Shown piece after piece: positions 1-11,418 of a DNA stretch of 64,000 nt. The notes beneath the pieces were generated by a model. It worked only from the letters and a program-made list of their open reading frames with translations, was not told the origin of the DNA and did no database searches. Within the stretch, counting starts at the first letter, position 1. The number at the start of each line of letters is the position of its first letter. A program made the translations under genes and the position numbers. Source of the DNA: Hyaloperonospora brassicae (lineage: Eukaryota > Oomycota > Peronosporomycetes > Peronosporales > Peronosporaceae); NCBI GenBank assembly GCA_947650285.1, contig CANTFL010000235.1, positions 1 to 64,000 of the forward strand. The letters run 5' to 3'.

Positions 1-48
1 CCTATTGATGTCAAAATGAGAAAATACTACGTTCGGAAATTCCTTACA
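1..48 (-). repeat. Start of a 3' LTR, cut by the window edge
   Basis: Read on the minus strand from base 48, this matches the start of the LTR at 15,806 almost base for base: TGTA, then GGAATTTCC, then AACGTAGTATTT, then TTGACAT, with only a few mismatches. Because the gypsy genes between the two copies are also on the minus strand, this would be the 3' LTR of the same element, with the remaining roughly 700 bases outside the window. The 48-base match is short, so it could also belong to a different insertion of the same family. Confidence 0.55.
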
Positions 49-2085
49 ATACTAGTGTCCCGGTCACGATACGGACCTAACTGGCGAGTGTCTTGACCAG
101 TATTTCTTAGTCGCTCCACGAACCATCCTGCCTAATCCTGCTCTTCCCCCTTTCCCCGGCCCATGGTATGCAGTGAATCTTCGTTCTTATTGTTATGTCT
201 GTAGCAAGGTTGACGCCCTGTCCTTCTGCGTGGTACCATATCCTTCAGCATCAGGCACCGGATACGCTACCCAGTCCAGTCAATTACGCTGATTGCGTTA
301 TGATGCGAGTAATTATCCTTCTCTCTCGCTTCTAGCTCCGCCTTTACCCCTTGTGATTCGTGATGTTCTCATGCTCCACTCTGCTTCATAAAAACATGTC
401 CTCTAGTGCTGTCGGTCCGAGAGTCACCAGTCTGCCCACCGCCTTGCTTCCCGGCGCCACCGACTTATCGATCGGTGACATCCCGTCGTCTAGTTCGCCT
501 GATCGACCCGAAGCCACGGTGGGTTCGCAACGGTTGCAGCCTGGTCACCAAGATTCCGTGTCGATTGACTCGTCCGGGATGATGCTGCCGCCCTATTCTC
601 CGTGTTCGTAAGCGTATTCGCCTTCCATAAATTGCTTAGCGGTGTCTTGGACGTCGAAGTTGAAAGTTCAATCATTGTTGCTGATCTCTTTTTGACGCTG
701 AGACGCATGGACCACCAAGATCAGCAGCGTGAGGTGGAATTGGTGCGGATTGTTGCCACACCATTGGAGACTCAACGGTCGCTGCTCGATGCGTCCACGC
801 GTCCATCCATCAGTCAGACCACGTCACTCGCCGACTTGATAGTCCTCGCCAGTGGGGATGGCGTTGTGTACCTCTACCAAACGGACCGGGTAATTCGGCT
901 GTACGCCGATCTTGCGCAGTTGGAGCGTAGCAGTGCAGCATGTCGTCGACGTATAGAAGCCGCTATATCCGAGTCCGTGGATCTGCGCACTCAACTGAAG
1001 AATACTCAGGTGGAGACTTCTACTTGACAGGCGGCTGCATTTAGGGACTACTGAAGTCATGTAGTCGCTGAAGAAGTCGATCTTCACTCTCGGAACCGAA
1101 GCCGCTTGTTTGTCTGCTCAGCGCGCTAATTGACTTGATTCGGCGAAAAGATTATCTCCAGCTTGCAAGTGGCGATTTGGGCGCGCGACCATGAATTGTC
1201 TCGACTTACTGGTCGACTCGCTGATTCTTGAGCCCAGCAAGCAGCTATCGACGGACTTTTCGCGAAGGCGTAATACCGCCAGTTGTAAGAAGCCATCACG
1301 GACAGGTGTAATGGCGCAGATCACACCCTGCGTGATGCCTAGGGACTCATTAAAGACCAGCGACGCGCGATCGGCGGATTGCGCACTAGGATCTTGGCGT
1401 CATTGTGTTCCGTGGCCCCTTTATCCCAGTCTCGATACTGCGGCTATTATCGGCATCGACGCTCCGGGTTCAAATTCTCGTAAGATTTTTATAAAAGCTC
1501 GCTGTCGTTTTCTCGCTCAGCGGTTTTCCGACGCCAAATCACCGGTCTCGAGGGCGACTTCCCAAGCATTATCGCTTCGGATCGATTCCCAATAGGATAA
1601 TCGTCGAGTGGTCTTACGCCCAGCGAAGCTCGTTCTGCGTTGATGACATCTGTCCCTATCAACCTCCTGCCGGCACCTCACCGCCGTCGCCGTCGCCGTC
1701 GACCGGCTCGTGCATCACTTGCCTGCAGTACTCGCCACCCGCGTATCCTTCGCGTGGTGTAGCTGAATACTCAGGGCACACCGAGTGCGCTGTCGTCTCC
1801 AGTGATACCAGTCGATTCGTCTCGCTCGTCGAGTCCAGCCTATCCGTCTGGCCTATGTTGTCGAAGACGCCTGAATCTTTGCTTCCCGCTTTATTGTCGC
1901 TGGTTGATCCTTCGAATCAGGCGGTAAGCGGCGATAATGTTTCGTCCTTGCCTATGCCTGTCACTTCCCCACGTTCGACAATTGTGACGGACTTTCATGC
2001 TCGTCAAAGTATCAGGAACCGCCAATTTTCCATCCCATTAATTTCTCCGGGTAGTCCAGCGGTTCTGCGGTCGCGTTTTCCTCGA

Positions 2086-2400
2086 TGTCGAGTTCGTGTT
2101 TGTCCTCCAACTGCGATAATTTGATCTCGACGAGTCGTTATCCCGGTGTCTGGGTCGACGTCAGTGACTGCGTCTGCGTCTTTACTTACAAATCCTATCT
2201 CAACGTTTCTCACATCAGGATCATCGACTGCTGAGCCCGCTTCTGAAGGTATGAACTCAGTGCCTTCGCCACGTAGGTCGGTCGCCGTGCGATCATGTGC
2301 TTATCGAGGTCGAGGTCGAGGTCGTGTTCGTCACTAAACTGCGTCAGCTAGATCTCGACGAGTTGGTCCTCGAATTTCTGGATCGAAGTCGGTGGCCAAT
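2086..2400. repeat. Imperfect direct duplication, about 230-base period
   Basis: A segment near 2,086-2,175 recurs at about 2,306-2,400. Both copies share a GTCGAG-TCGTGTT-GTC start, an AACTGCG step, the block GATCTCGACGAGT, and a TGGATCGA or TGGGTCGA end. The second copy is preceded by a short simple GGTCGA repeat. The copies are clearly diverged, so the duplication is old. Confidence 0.45.
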
Positions 2401-3269
2401 TCGGCCTTACTGACGTCGGTTCCTTTTTCCTAGACTGTGGTTGTTTTGGGTCTTCCGCCGCTTCCAGCGTCGTCTTCCGTCCCCGCGATCTCATCGCTTT
2501 CGAGATTAGTTGACACTACCGCGGATTCAGTGAATCCGGTAAATAAGCGCAATTTAGTCGTTCGTCTGCGTCTACACCCGCCAAACGTCCCCGGGGAACA
2601 CTTTCATAGGGACCTCGTTTCACTGTGTTTCAAGCTGGGCCTCGGACGGTGCCGACTCGTCGATCAAGTTCGCATTATCTTGAGGCCAGCGAAGCGTCTG
2701 AGAACGCTGTAGCATCTTCCGTTTCGGCGTCTGTGGTGTCGGCACTGCTTCCCTCGCTGTGTGTGCCCCTCGCGACGCAGGCAGTGGCACGCGATTGTAG
2801 TCATACGCCAGTGATGCGGTAGAGTCTGTAGATCACGTCATGCCAATAGTTTCGGCCCGATGTTGGGCTCAAATTACTGCCGCTCGGTCACCTCCCCGCA
2901 TGGACGATCTCCAAGGTAGGCCTGTTTTCGCGGCTACTCCCGAATCGGTGGCAATGATAGAGTAATTCAACCTGCCTCACTCTTACCACTTGATTCTCGA
3001 TTTATTCCCGGAATCACCTATGTTTGTGGCTGGGGCTCGTTTTCTTGATGCTGGGGCTAGAAACTCGTCTTTTAAACGGTATCTGGGGAAAAGCAGTATG
3101 CTGGATGCTGTCTGTCTGGTAAATTCACTAATCGAGTTTTTTGGGACGTGGATCGGTGACCACCCAGTTAAGAAGTCACTTACTGGCGGAAAATGACACC
3201 TAGTGATCTACCAATTCAATATGAGACAAAAGATGATCCCAACGGGGACCAGCGATTCGATTAAACTGT

Positions 3270-3402
3270 TGCCAGAATGATGGACATGAAACGATTTGAG
3301 ACGAGGCGTGGAAAAGGATGATTTCCATGGAACAATCTGGGACGAGTCGCGGATGTAGATGATTTCCACGGTGTGATCTGGGACAAAGGAAGGGATGAAG
3401 TC
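3270..3402 (+). repeat. Three tandem units of about 41-42 bases
   Basis: Three successive units share the pattern GATGATTTCCA-GG, then ATCTGGGACGA. On the plus strand the last two units encode near-identical peptides (DDFHGTIWDES and DDFHGVIWDKG). The unit length is close to 42 bases, which keeps a reading frame, and the differences between units often leave the peptide unchanged. That suggests the repeat expanded while the sequence was coding. Confidence 0.5.
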
Positions 3403-3660
3403 AAGCAACCCACCTTATGTTTGGCCAAGGACAAGAACGTGTATGTTGAAGCAGGTAAAGAATGGGTCACAATTTACACGCGAAGGTCTCTTGATTCACG
3501 AACATGTGGAACATCATGTTGACCGATATCGGCAACGATCGTGAATGTTGTGGCAGAATCACTCTGGGAAAGGTACATCTGGGACCAGGCGGTGCGGTGT
3601 GACTCTGTGACAAAGGTGTAACATCCTGCAGATCGGTGATACTATTTACCGGTCCCACAA

Positions 3661-5181
3661 TGAAAGTGCTGATTTCGGTTAATTATAGCCCGATCTGGAA
3701 GTGTGAATGCTCATGGGAGTCCAGGGAGCTTTGCCAAGACATGTGGAGGGTCTCATGGACCAGATAGACCCTGAAGGATGGTATTGGAGCACGTACAATG
3801 AATAGAAGAATATATATTGCTGAATTGTAACGTGTCGATCCTTAACGATCTCGAATTGGGCATCAGATCGGTCATGTTTCCTGTTGATTATGGATATATC
3901 GTTGATGAAGCTATTGGATTGTAAGAAATATACTCGATAGAGGTCCCTGAGCGATGTCTCAAGAGAATAGACCGTAAGAGCTAGTGGAAGCTGGTTCAAT
4001 TGACGTCTCGAAATGATTTTAGACACATTTGACATTTTGGGTCATACATCGGGTGCTTTAGCGCTCAGAATGGGTATTGGGTACTATTGTTGGGATTTGG
4101 GCTATTTTGGTGTTCTAGGTACGATACATGGAATACTGACGCTATCATTGAAGTACAAGTAACGAAATTTCGACACGTGTTCAAGGGGACGATCCGACTT
4201 AACGTAATACCGGTTTTGAGAACTACCTATAGTTTGGAATAGGCGTAAAGATAGGTTGGATAGTAATTTGGTTGGTAAATAAATAGACCTTATACTCTAC
4301 TTCTTCTGCTCACGACGCGCGTTCCCTCCTCTTTTTTAAGCAAGATTTTTTGGCTTCCCCGGCGGCTCAAGGCACGCGTGTTGCTAGGACATTGAATAAC
4401 GATCTTGGATTGTTGGCCGAGGTAGAGAAGAGATATCCCGGAAAGATTCGGTCCGGATCGATCAAGCTCTCACACTCAACTCAACTGCTAGGGTAGCAGC
4501 AACAACGAAAAAGGACTGTACACAAGATCGCGAGACAGATCAAGTAATTAGAAGATCCAGACAAAGAGGTCAAGACAAGACCTAGCAAGATCGAAGCGAT
4601 CTACCAGATAGATCTGCACGTCTCATTTTGGCGAAACCCAGGACCGATCTGCCCACATTGCGCACTTCCGACAAGATTGGTCGATCTTAGGACCAGATCG
4701 GAACGATCCCAAGGAAAGGTTGACGCAGGACTACTATTTGCTGAGTGAAGACTTCCGCACAAAAAAGACCCCGATCCCGAAGAAGAATCGAGATCGGTGA
4801 GATCCAAGATCGAGATCGCGACCTCTTTAACTAGAGACTGCCGCGACTCAAGATCAAGATCGCAGATCCCCTGTTCGTGGTGTAAAGATTTCTGCACCGA
4901 AAGCGAAAGATAAACCCCAAACCCTGAGCGAGATCGACATTTCCCATTACGAAGAGCTCAAGCCAGCCCAACCGACGAGTACACAAGGGGAGCACACGGC
5001 AATGAAACAAGGCACGGATCGGAGTACCCCCTCCGTGAGTCGGCAAGTCTGGGCAAGTGGAAGATCGATCCTCACACAAGCGATTTTGTGAGATCGACTT
5101 CACCACATCTGTGACTTCTGGAGTCAATATTGTGGGTTCGGTCATGAGGTAGACTGCGATGAGACTGAATCCCGGTCGAAG
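3661..5181. other. Repeat-derived sequence without a supportable gene
   Basis: No gene is supportable here. A short plus-strand stretch at about 3,705-3,800 reads like protein (MLMGVQGALPRHVEGLMDQI) but stops quickly. From about 4,440 to 5,110 the sequence is unusually rich in GATC and AGATCG. Long open stretches on the minus strand (4,601-4,897 and 4,831-5,292) have no recognisable motifs and are probably by-products of this composition. Confidence 0.35.
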
Positions 5182-5812
5182 TTGTACGTCTCGTTGTGGG
5201 AGAGAATTAAATGGCTCGTCAAGTCCAGCATCTTGATGGGGATGCACTTGGATTTTTACCTTACTCTGTCCACTGCTGACGTGGTTAATCATTTTGGGAC
5301 TTGTCTGAAATACTCCACTGCTCGCAAGCGTCGTGTAGATCTCCTCCGGTTAGCCTTTAAGTCCCCTTAACCGAGTCCTGAACGAGGCAATATCCGCGCG
5401 GATGCCTGGCGGGCTAGACATTGCCCTCGATCCCGAGCTCTATTTCGAACTATTCGTGCACTACGACCCGCTCGTGAGTCACGCATGGGTGCCTTCAAGT
5501 CCTGACTGGGTTGACGAGCTCGGTGCGTTGGATGCCTCTAAGCGATGGCGGGTCTGGTGGTTGACCCGTCCGGCGGACCACCCGTACAGAACTTTCTTCA
5601 GGCCACACCATCTTGATTAACCCGTACATGTACTGGCGGGTGCTACCGAGAGCGATGTGGTGTCTCGTATTGTCGAGGACGTTGTATCAAACGAATATGC
5701 TCCTCCTGCTGTGAGCTCCACTGCAGCCATTCCTGATAATCGTCGTGACACGCAGATTTTCGCTCCTCGTTTGCTCAGCGTTCTACTACGCGACCCGACC
5801 AGTCTGCAATGA
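5182..5812 (+). pseudogene. Degenerate plus-strand gene fragment, family unknown
   Basis: Two protein-like blocks lie on the plus strand. The first (5,182-5,370) contains the motif LWERIKWLV and ends at a stop. The second runs from 5,402 to 5,812 in a single frame with only one internal stop (TAA at 5,618-5,620), after which coding-like sequence resumes (SDVVSRIVEDVVSNEY). A frame of about 137 codons with one stop in otherwise decayed DNA points to a formerly functional gene. It lies just beyond the chromodomain end of the minus-strand gypsy pol, on the opposite strand. I do not recognise the family. An antisense gene of the retroelement or part of another transposon are both possible. Confidence 0.35.
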
Positions 5813-6079
5813 CAGTTACTGACATCCATCTTCCTTGGTTATTTTGTCATGCGGGTATCTCGACTCGACGAGTCGTCTCTTCACAAAAACATTTGAGGAA
5901 TTCAGTCCCTTTATTTCCATATATCATGTGCAGTGTTAAACTATTGCTTTCTTTCTCATCTCTGCCTGCTTGTTATCACAAAGATACTGTTATTGGTAAC
6001 CGTGGCGCGGATAAACACTCATCTTCCACCCGCACTATCTTCAACCGATTCTATTGCTTCTTCTGCCGTAGGTTATTGT

Positions 6080-6345
6080 ATAAAACCTCCGCACGACATT
6101 TTCGGTATCGGCTCTCACGTCCGTGTGTCACATCCCTTCCACTTCACCAGGTCCCGTTTTGAGTCCTGCTGATCTCGAAGGGAGTGGTAAGTCATCATCC
6201 ACGATTGCTTCTACTTCGTATTTCCCGCGCTCTTCGTATGGCTCCCGACTATCATCTGGTAAGAGTTCTTCGTCGAAATCGAAACGGTTGGTCTCAGCGA
6301 TTCCAGTCACCAACCTCCTTTGTAGGTCGTTCACCATGTTCCCTG
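6080..6345 (-). pseudogene. Ty3/gypsy chromodomain (C-terminal end of pol), frameshifted
   Basis: The minus-strand reading shows an acidic lead (DEELLPDDSREPYEERGKYE), then VEAIVDDDLPLPSRS, then after a frame change LVKWKG and, further on, PKMSCGGF. This is the chromodomain arrangement found at the end of chromoviral pol proteins, where it guides integration toward particular chromatin. At least one frameshift and one stop break it. It follows directly on the integrase tail, which fixes the direction and the 3' limit of pol. Confidence 0.7.
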
Positions 6346-7560
6346 ACCTATTTCAAGCGTAAAATATGTACGACAGGATTAATTCTGTACCCGCTCCGAT
6401 CTGGTAACTCTAACTCGAAAGCGAAATCTATCACCCGTCGCTTGATGTGGAACGGCCCATGCCATCGATGAGCCAGCTTCTTCTTCAGTCCAGGCTTTAC
6501 TTTATCCATGAACAGTTATACTTGTTTATCTTTAGCAACCTGATTTTGAACGGCGCATCTCCATATTTATGGAGATACTTCCTTTTTAAGTATGATCTAA
6601 TCGTTTCGTTCTTACGAAGGTTCGTCATTCCGCCAGGCTTAATCTCTCATTGTGGTCTTTTGCTCGTCGAGCTTTCGCACTCACTTGGTATTAACTCGCA
6701 ATACTGAGCGCTATCTTTCGTTGTCTATTAGACTCGCGTCTCCACATGACCGGGTCTGCTGAGTCTATCGCTTTGCTTGCCCCGGCCGATGTTCTTCGGG
6801 TCTACTCGGTCATAGCTTTTAGTGTAGGGTTCGCGTTTCAACCATGAACTAGGTAAGGGGAGTCCTTTTTGCTCGTAGAGTCTCTGGTGTTATTGATCGT
6901 ATGCAGCAATCGATCGGCGATGTCGTCCCAGTCTTCTTTAAGAGGATCTTCGACATACACTCGCAGCGCGGTATCATCGTCTTCACGCTACATTCTTGTT
7001 GTTCGTTTGCTTGGGGTCTGTAACTCAATGTAGCTCTAGATATATACCCCATCATATTGGAGAAAGTTTGAAACACATTACTTATAAATTGTGGGTCTAT
7101 ATCATGTCGAATGAGGCTGTGAGCTCCGAAACGACGAAAAATGTTCTTTTTTTGAATGCTTTCGCAACCCATAATTCCCCTGTTTCACTCATGGCCTTGG
7201 CAATGACGAATCCCGTGAAGTGATTTTAAAACTGTAGCAGCGCCATCTTACCTCGTCAAGTTACCGGCATAGGGATATCAAAGTCCATTGATACCACCTG
7301 GACAGGCCGGTCAGATGCGACGTTGCCCGGAGAGTGTACTTGCAAGTGAGACGTGCTCTTGCTCGTACTGCAATCTTCACATGATTGTAGGTGTGCGTCA
7401 CGTCGCCGTAGAGCCCGGTCCAGTGATAGTCGGACTTCACCTAATAAAACATCCTAACAATCCCTTGGTGTCCGACTTTCATAGAGTCAGGCCAATTTAG
7501 CAGAATATCATCGTTCAGAGTAGTTACAACTACCAATTGTAAATTTAGGCCTTCGTCCAG
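6346..7560 (-). pseudogene. Ty3/gypsy integrase, broken
   Basis: Minus-strand fragments in order give an H2C2-type zinc-binding region near 7,380-7,500 (with KVGHQGIVR-like residues), the first catalytic Asp in SMDFDIP near 7,285, the second Asp in IRHDIDPQF near 7,110, and the catalytic Glu region in YRPQANEQQE near 7,000. A tail near 6,380-6,540 contains KPGLKKKLAHRWHGPF and ELELPDRSGYR. Integrase would join element DNA into the genome. All three DDE positions are still visible, but several stops and frameshifts split the gene. Confidence 0.75.
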
Positions 7561-8089
7561 CAAGTCCCTCGACTCGCGACGTCGTCCTAGGTAGTAGATT
7601 ATAACATCCTCGCTCAGTACGCACGGTCCACGATTTTTCCCGCGTAGTTAACTTGTCCATGGGTCAGATTGTCGAACTCGCCTTTAAGGAACATCTTTAG
7701 CGTTGTCCGCTTCTCTTCCTCATCTTGAGCTTTCGAGACCGATTCTCTGCACTCGGTTTGTACGACTAGCAGATTGTATCTTATATACCCGGCGATTCTT
7801 GGTGCCTAGGCGCTTGTGTCGAATGCTTTGGTAATCGTCGAGTCCCGGATCGTCGAGTGGTCCTCCTGATTGCATCCCGCATGTATGCTTCCTCGAACAA
7901 CTCTGATGCTTGGTCGTTCTTGTCCTGGTGATTTCGCGCGCGGCTTGGTGTGTCCAAATGTTTTCGGGTTGATTTATTAGTTAATTGGACTCTTCGAGTT
8001 CTACTCCGCGTAGTTGTGGTTATCTTTACCAGTTTTTTCTCTTCTTTCGACGACGGAGGCTCAACGAGTAATCTCTCTTGCACGTGGTT
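7561..8089 (-). pseudogene. Gypsy pol linker between RNase H and integrase
   Basis: A charged, Arg/Thr-rich minus-strand frame (7,781-8,083) continues from the RNase H end toward the integrase zinc-binding region. It has no diagnostic motif. I assign it to pol only because it sits between two recognisable pol domains on the same strand. Confidence 0.4.
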
Positions 8090-8690
8090 AAGCTTTTGCT
8101 GCTCGCTGAGTCGTCCTGGTCCTACACCACTTGCCTCAATTTGCCTTCCAACGCTTCAGTGGCTAGCTTATCTTCTGCCGCGTTGTAGCACCGTATAATG
8201 CGCAAATACCGGACCTAGTTGAACTGAGCGACTGATATGTCGTGACGCGCTAAGATCACCTGTAACGAATCTTTCTTGCATGCGATCACCCCCATGGATT
8301 GCTGAATTGAAAGCCTGGAGTCACACACGATAATCAAGTCGGGCACTTTGTTGTCTAGAGCCGCTTGCATTCCGTAATCCATTCCTGTGTACTCTGCTAC
8401 GTTTACTGTCGTTGTCGACAGATAAGCATTTGCAGCAGTCACGATGGTCCATTCCGGCATTTTACACAGTATCCACGAGAAACTTCAAAAAAACCGTGTT
8501 TCTCTGTCTTCACGGAGCCGTCGAACGACAGTACAAAGTCAACATAAGTAGGAGATACACGGGAATGGAGAAAGTCCAGATCCAGTTGAATACTCGCCGA
8601 GTGTTTGGCAGGTGGGGCAATGGGACGTAACGACTCATCGAGACCGATAGTCGGTGTGACGGAAACTTGCAATAATTGGGCGAGGTCCAC
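8090..8690 (-). pseudogene. Ty3/gypsy RNase H domain, distal part
   Basis: On the minus strand the sequence reads QLLQ, then GLDESL, then FVLSFDGSVKTEKHG. After a frame change it continues with PEWTIVTAANAYL, AEYTGMDYG, LIIVCDSRLSIQQSMGVI and, near 8,150, RYLRIIRCYNAAEDKLATEA. These are the DGS, E, D and N-A/D blocks of an RNase H fold that would degrade the RNA of the RNA-DNA hybrid. The proximal part of the same domain lies at 9,166-9,660, and the Ty1/copia insertion separates the two. Confidence 0.7.
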
Positions 8691-9165
8691 GATCAAGTAT
8701 GTTCCGACTGAAGATAACATTGCTGACATGTTTACAAAGGCTCTCGGACCGTAACATTTCGAAAAGCTGAGAGAGAGACTTGAAGTGAGACATGTTCAAG
8801 CTGTACTTGCTGTGACAAGGGAAGATCACGTTATCGTATAACGGCGTGGTCTTGAACGAAGAGACTGGAAATGACCCGCGGCTCTAAGTATTGTGGGACC
8901 TGTTACTTGATTGATGTATTGATATTGATGGGGTCGGCAAGCGCCAAGACGGTTAAAGAGGTTTTTCGTGGAAACGTTCCTCTTCAAGTTACAAGCACTT
9001 TGATTGCATAATATGAATGAAATCCTAACAACGAAGATCACTTTGAAATATGCCACGCACAAACAACTTGTTTCTCCTCTCTTTTCGTTAGTAACAGCCT
9101 GTGCTTCGCTGGAGTTGCTACCTACAAAGCGCTAAAGCTGTTACCAGCTCGCGCCCGATCACTCG
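8690..9165 (+). mobile_element. Nested Ty1/copia 3' fragment with LTR-like tail
   Basis: The plus strand reads STIKYVPTEDNIADMFTKAL, then HFEKLRERLEV, the typical last residues of a Ty1/copia pol (RNase H end). It is followed by about 330 bases of AT-richer, non-coding sequence that would be the 3' untranslated region and LTR. The piece interrupts the minus-strand gypsy RNase H gene: gypsy residues stop near 9,166 and resume near 8,690. The copia body upstream of this tail is missing, so it is 5'-truncated, and I could not see target-site duplications. Confidence 0.65.
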
Positions 9166-9660
9166 CTTGATCTTCAGATGATACAAGGGGAATCATATAG
9201 AGAAGCTGACGGCCCTTCCGCATAACGACTTGGACGTGAAGAGCCATTCCATCGTAGAGAATCGGGTGTATTCGTGGATAACTTTTTCAGCAAGTATAGA
9301 ATGCGTAATCTTCAGCAATTGAAGCAGCACTAGCACTTTGCGCTCCGCAGGGTGGTTTTTAATATCTCTCTCCTTCAAGACTCGACCACGAAATCGGACC
9401 GGGTGTACTATCCCGTAGTGCATTAGCATCAACGTACTGCTCAACGTACTGCTCAACGTCCAGTCATTAGCAAGAAACATCACATGAACGTCGTCTGTGG
9501 AACCAAAATATTGCAGAACTGGAGCCTTGAAGATTTGTTGTAGCAGCATAGCGAAGGATGCACTAGCGCCGACCAGGTTTGCTTCTGACAAGAAATCTTC
9601 TTCCTTGAGTTGGTACAGTACTGCTACATACATAGCAATGTTCTGGATGAACCGGCTGTA
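9166..9660 (-). pseudogene. Ty3/gypsy RT connection and RNase H, proximal part
   Basis: One long open minus-strand frame (9,193-9,717) contains FLGAITYYSRFIQNIAMY and LYQLKEEDF of the RT thumb/connection. It then shows HPAERKVLVLLQLLKI and YTRFSTMEWL of the gypsy RNase H-like segment, and GRAVSFSI at the end. After one frame change a few more pol residues (YHLKIKRVI) can be read before the copia sequence begins. The frame is intact for about 174 codons, which is long for such a decayed element. Confidence 0.7.
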
Positions 9661-10934
9661 ATAGGTTATCGCTCCGAGAAACGCTTGCATACCCTTTTTG
9701 ACGCCGAGAATGGCCACTCAGTGAGTTTCACCAGCTTGTTCGGGTCGGCTGCAATGCCTGGTGCTGTCACTTTGTGCGATAGGAAGTCTACTTGAGGCTG
9801 CACGAAGATGCTCTTTGTGAAGCTGATGCTAATGAGACACTCCTTGAAGCGCACCAAACAACCGGTCGAGCGTCGCTATACATTCCTCCAAGATTTTACC
9901 GTTAAACCAAATATCGTCCACAAGCGATCGGCGACAGAACACTAGGACCACTGTCGATTCGTCGGGTTCGCCCGTGACAAACATGTTGCTTGCCGGGTCA
10001 TTGACTAAGCGTTTTAACGGATCAGACCCGTCGATTGCTTGGTGGCCAACTTCGATCTCTGTCATCGCAGATCTATCAATGCCAACTTCTTAAGCTCTTA
10101 GTTTCGGTTGCACGTTTAAACGCAATTTCATCTTCGGCAAATTTGACTTTGGTGGCAAAGTCTTGCCACCCATCTTTCGGCTGAACATACCCCCGTAACG
10201 CGTTGTCGACGAGTTTTTGGTAGATCATGGGAGCGTTCTTTGGTCCAAACGGCATACCTAACCACTGAAAAAGGCCCCCAGGGCACATACAAATGCTGAC
10301 ACGTGACGCACTCGTTCCGTCATCATCCCCGCCCAAAATCCACTGGCAGCATCGAGTGATGAACTACTGGTAGATTTCGAGCTCGGTCAACATATCTTCG
10401 ACCGAGGGCAATGCATATTTTAGCTGGCCGGGACGTTGTTGACAAGTTTATAATCGATGCATGACCGAATGTCAACGCCACTCTTCTTTGGGACAATCAA
10501 AATCGGCGACACCTATGGACTCCGGGAAAACGAAATCAGTCTTGCCTCTAACAATGCTTTCAACAGCTTTACAGCTTCAATAGATGGCGTAGTGGAACCC
10601 GTCAGGCTCGTTCCTTAATCGGATGATGAACTTGGACGTCGATATCACACACTACTCCATATGCTAGAGGTGGTAGAGCGTTAACACTGGAGATCATAAT
10701 TCCTTCTTGTATATGCAAAAAACTAATCAACTTTTACCGTTGGGAATCCGTGTGGTCAGTGCATATCACAAGGTCCCCGGTGTAATCCGGCTTGTTTGGC
10801 GCTAACTTGGTGAGATCCGGTAGGAACGCGAGTTCTTGGGCATAATCGACAGGGCTGATGCCGCTCGCGATATGCTCAAAAATATGACGTATCGATTGGA
10901 GGAGGTGTCGACTGGTCATCCGTATTCGTTGCAT
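9660..10934 (-). pseudogene. Ty3/gypsy reverse transcriptase, broken
   Basis: Minus-strand blocks appear in RT order: SPILIVPKKSGVDIR followed by CIDYKLVN near 10,440-10,520, FQWLGMPFGPKNAPMIYQ near 10,200-10,280, the active-site block SLVDDIWFNG near 9,930, and SFTKSIFVQPQVDFLSHKV near 9,770-9,830. The two Asp residues of the YxDD box survive (LVDD). An upstream piece (10,734-10,934) with DYAQELAFLPDLT is the usual N-terminal lead. Stops and frame changes separate the blocks, so no functional enzyme can be made. Confidence 0.75.
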
Positions 10935-11418
10935 CGACTGCCTTTAACACACACACAGAGATTGGCGATCTAGGTCGCCAAACTCTGACCCGTTCCTGCC
11001 TGTCGTCGTTTCACCGCCGTCTCGCGTTTGTCGAGTCGACCAGCAAGAATTGTTCCGATAGAAGTTTGATCGTCTTCGCTCACGACTCGTCGAGTTGGGC
11101 TTAATAGGATATATCGATACCATTTTTATTACCCCCCGTGCATTCTGCTGAGACCAATTTGCCCAAAAAAGTGATGCTTCTTTTAGTGGCCGTTGCGTCG
11201 TCCAGTAACGTGTTGTTCTTCGCATCATGTGCACGAACCCCCTCGTTCTCAGTTGTTTCATCCTCGATGCACGCTATGGGTATGTCGACTCTTTCGTCAG
11301 ATGCATTTGTTCTGTCATTACAAACTTATTCATTCCGTAGTAATATTATTATAGGTCGTGTGTAAGCTCTCCGCCCGACCGCAGACGGTTGTTGACTCAA
11401 CCGTTCCGCATACTGTCG
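10935..11418 (-). other. Gypsy internal sequence, no clear domain
   Basis: This sits between the protease and RT parts of the gypsy element. Open stretches exist on both strands (10,944-11,261 minus, 11,138-11,365 plus), but I see no motif in either. It is probably the decayed protease-RT linker. Confidence 0.35.

Larger units (their letters stand above)
360..3660 (+). pseudogene. Degenerate plus-strand coding relics, family unknown
   Basis: I do not recognise this. Several stretches read like protein on the plus strand but are broken by stops and frame changes: 360-1027 (helical, charged, with a glutamine-rich start and a Leu-Ala-Gln-Leu-Glu helix near the end), 1855-2124 and 2437-2712 (Ser/Pro/Val-rich), and 2990-3196 followed by a repeat-containing segment to about 3480. 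The last part contains the motif DDFHGTIWD and then DDFHGVIWD in one frame. The strand is opposite to that of the neighbouring gypsy genes. It may be an antisense gene carried between pol and the 3' LTR, or the remains of a separate element. Confidence 0.3.
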
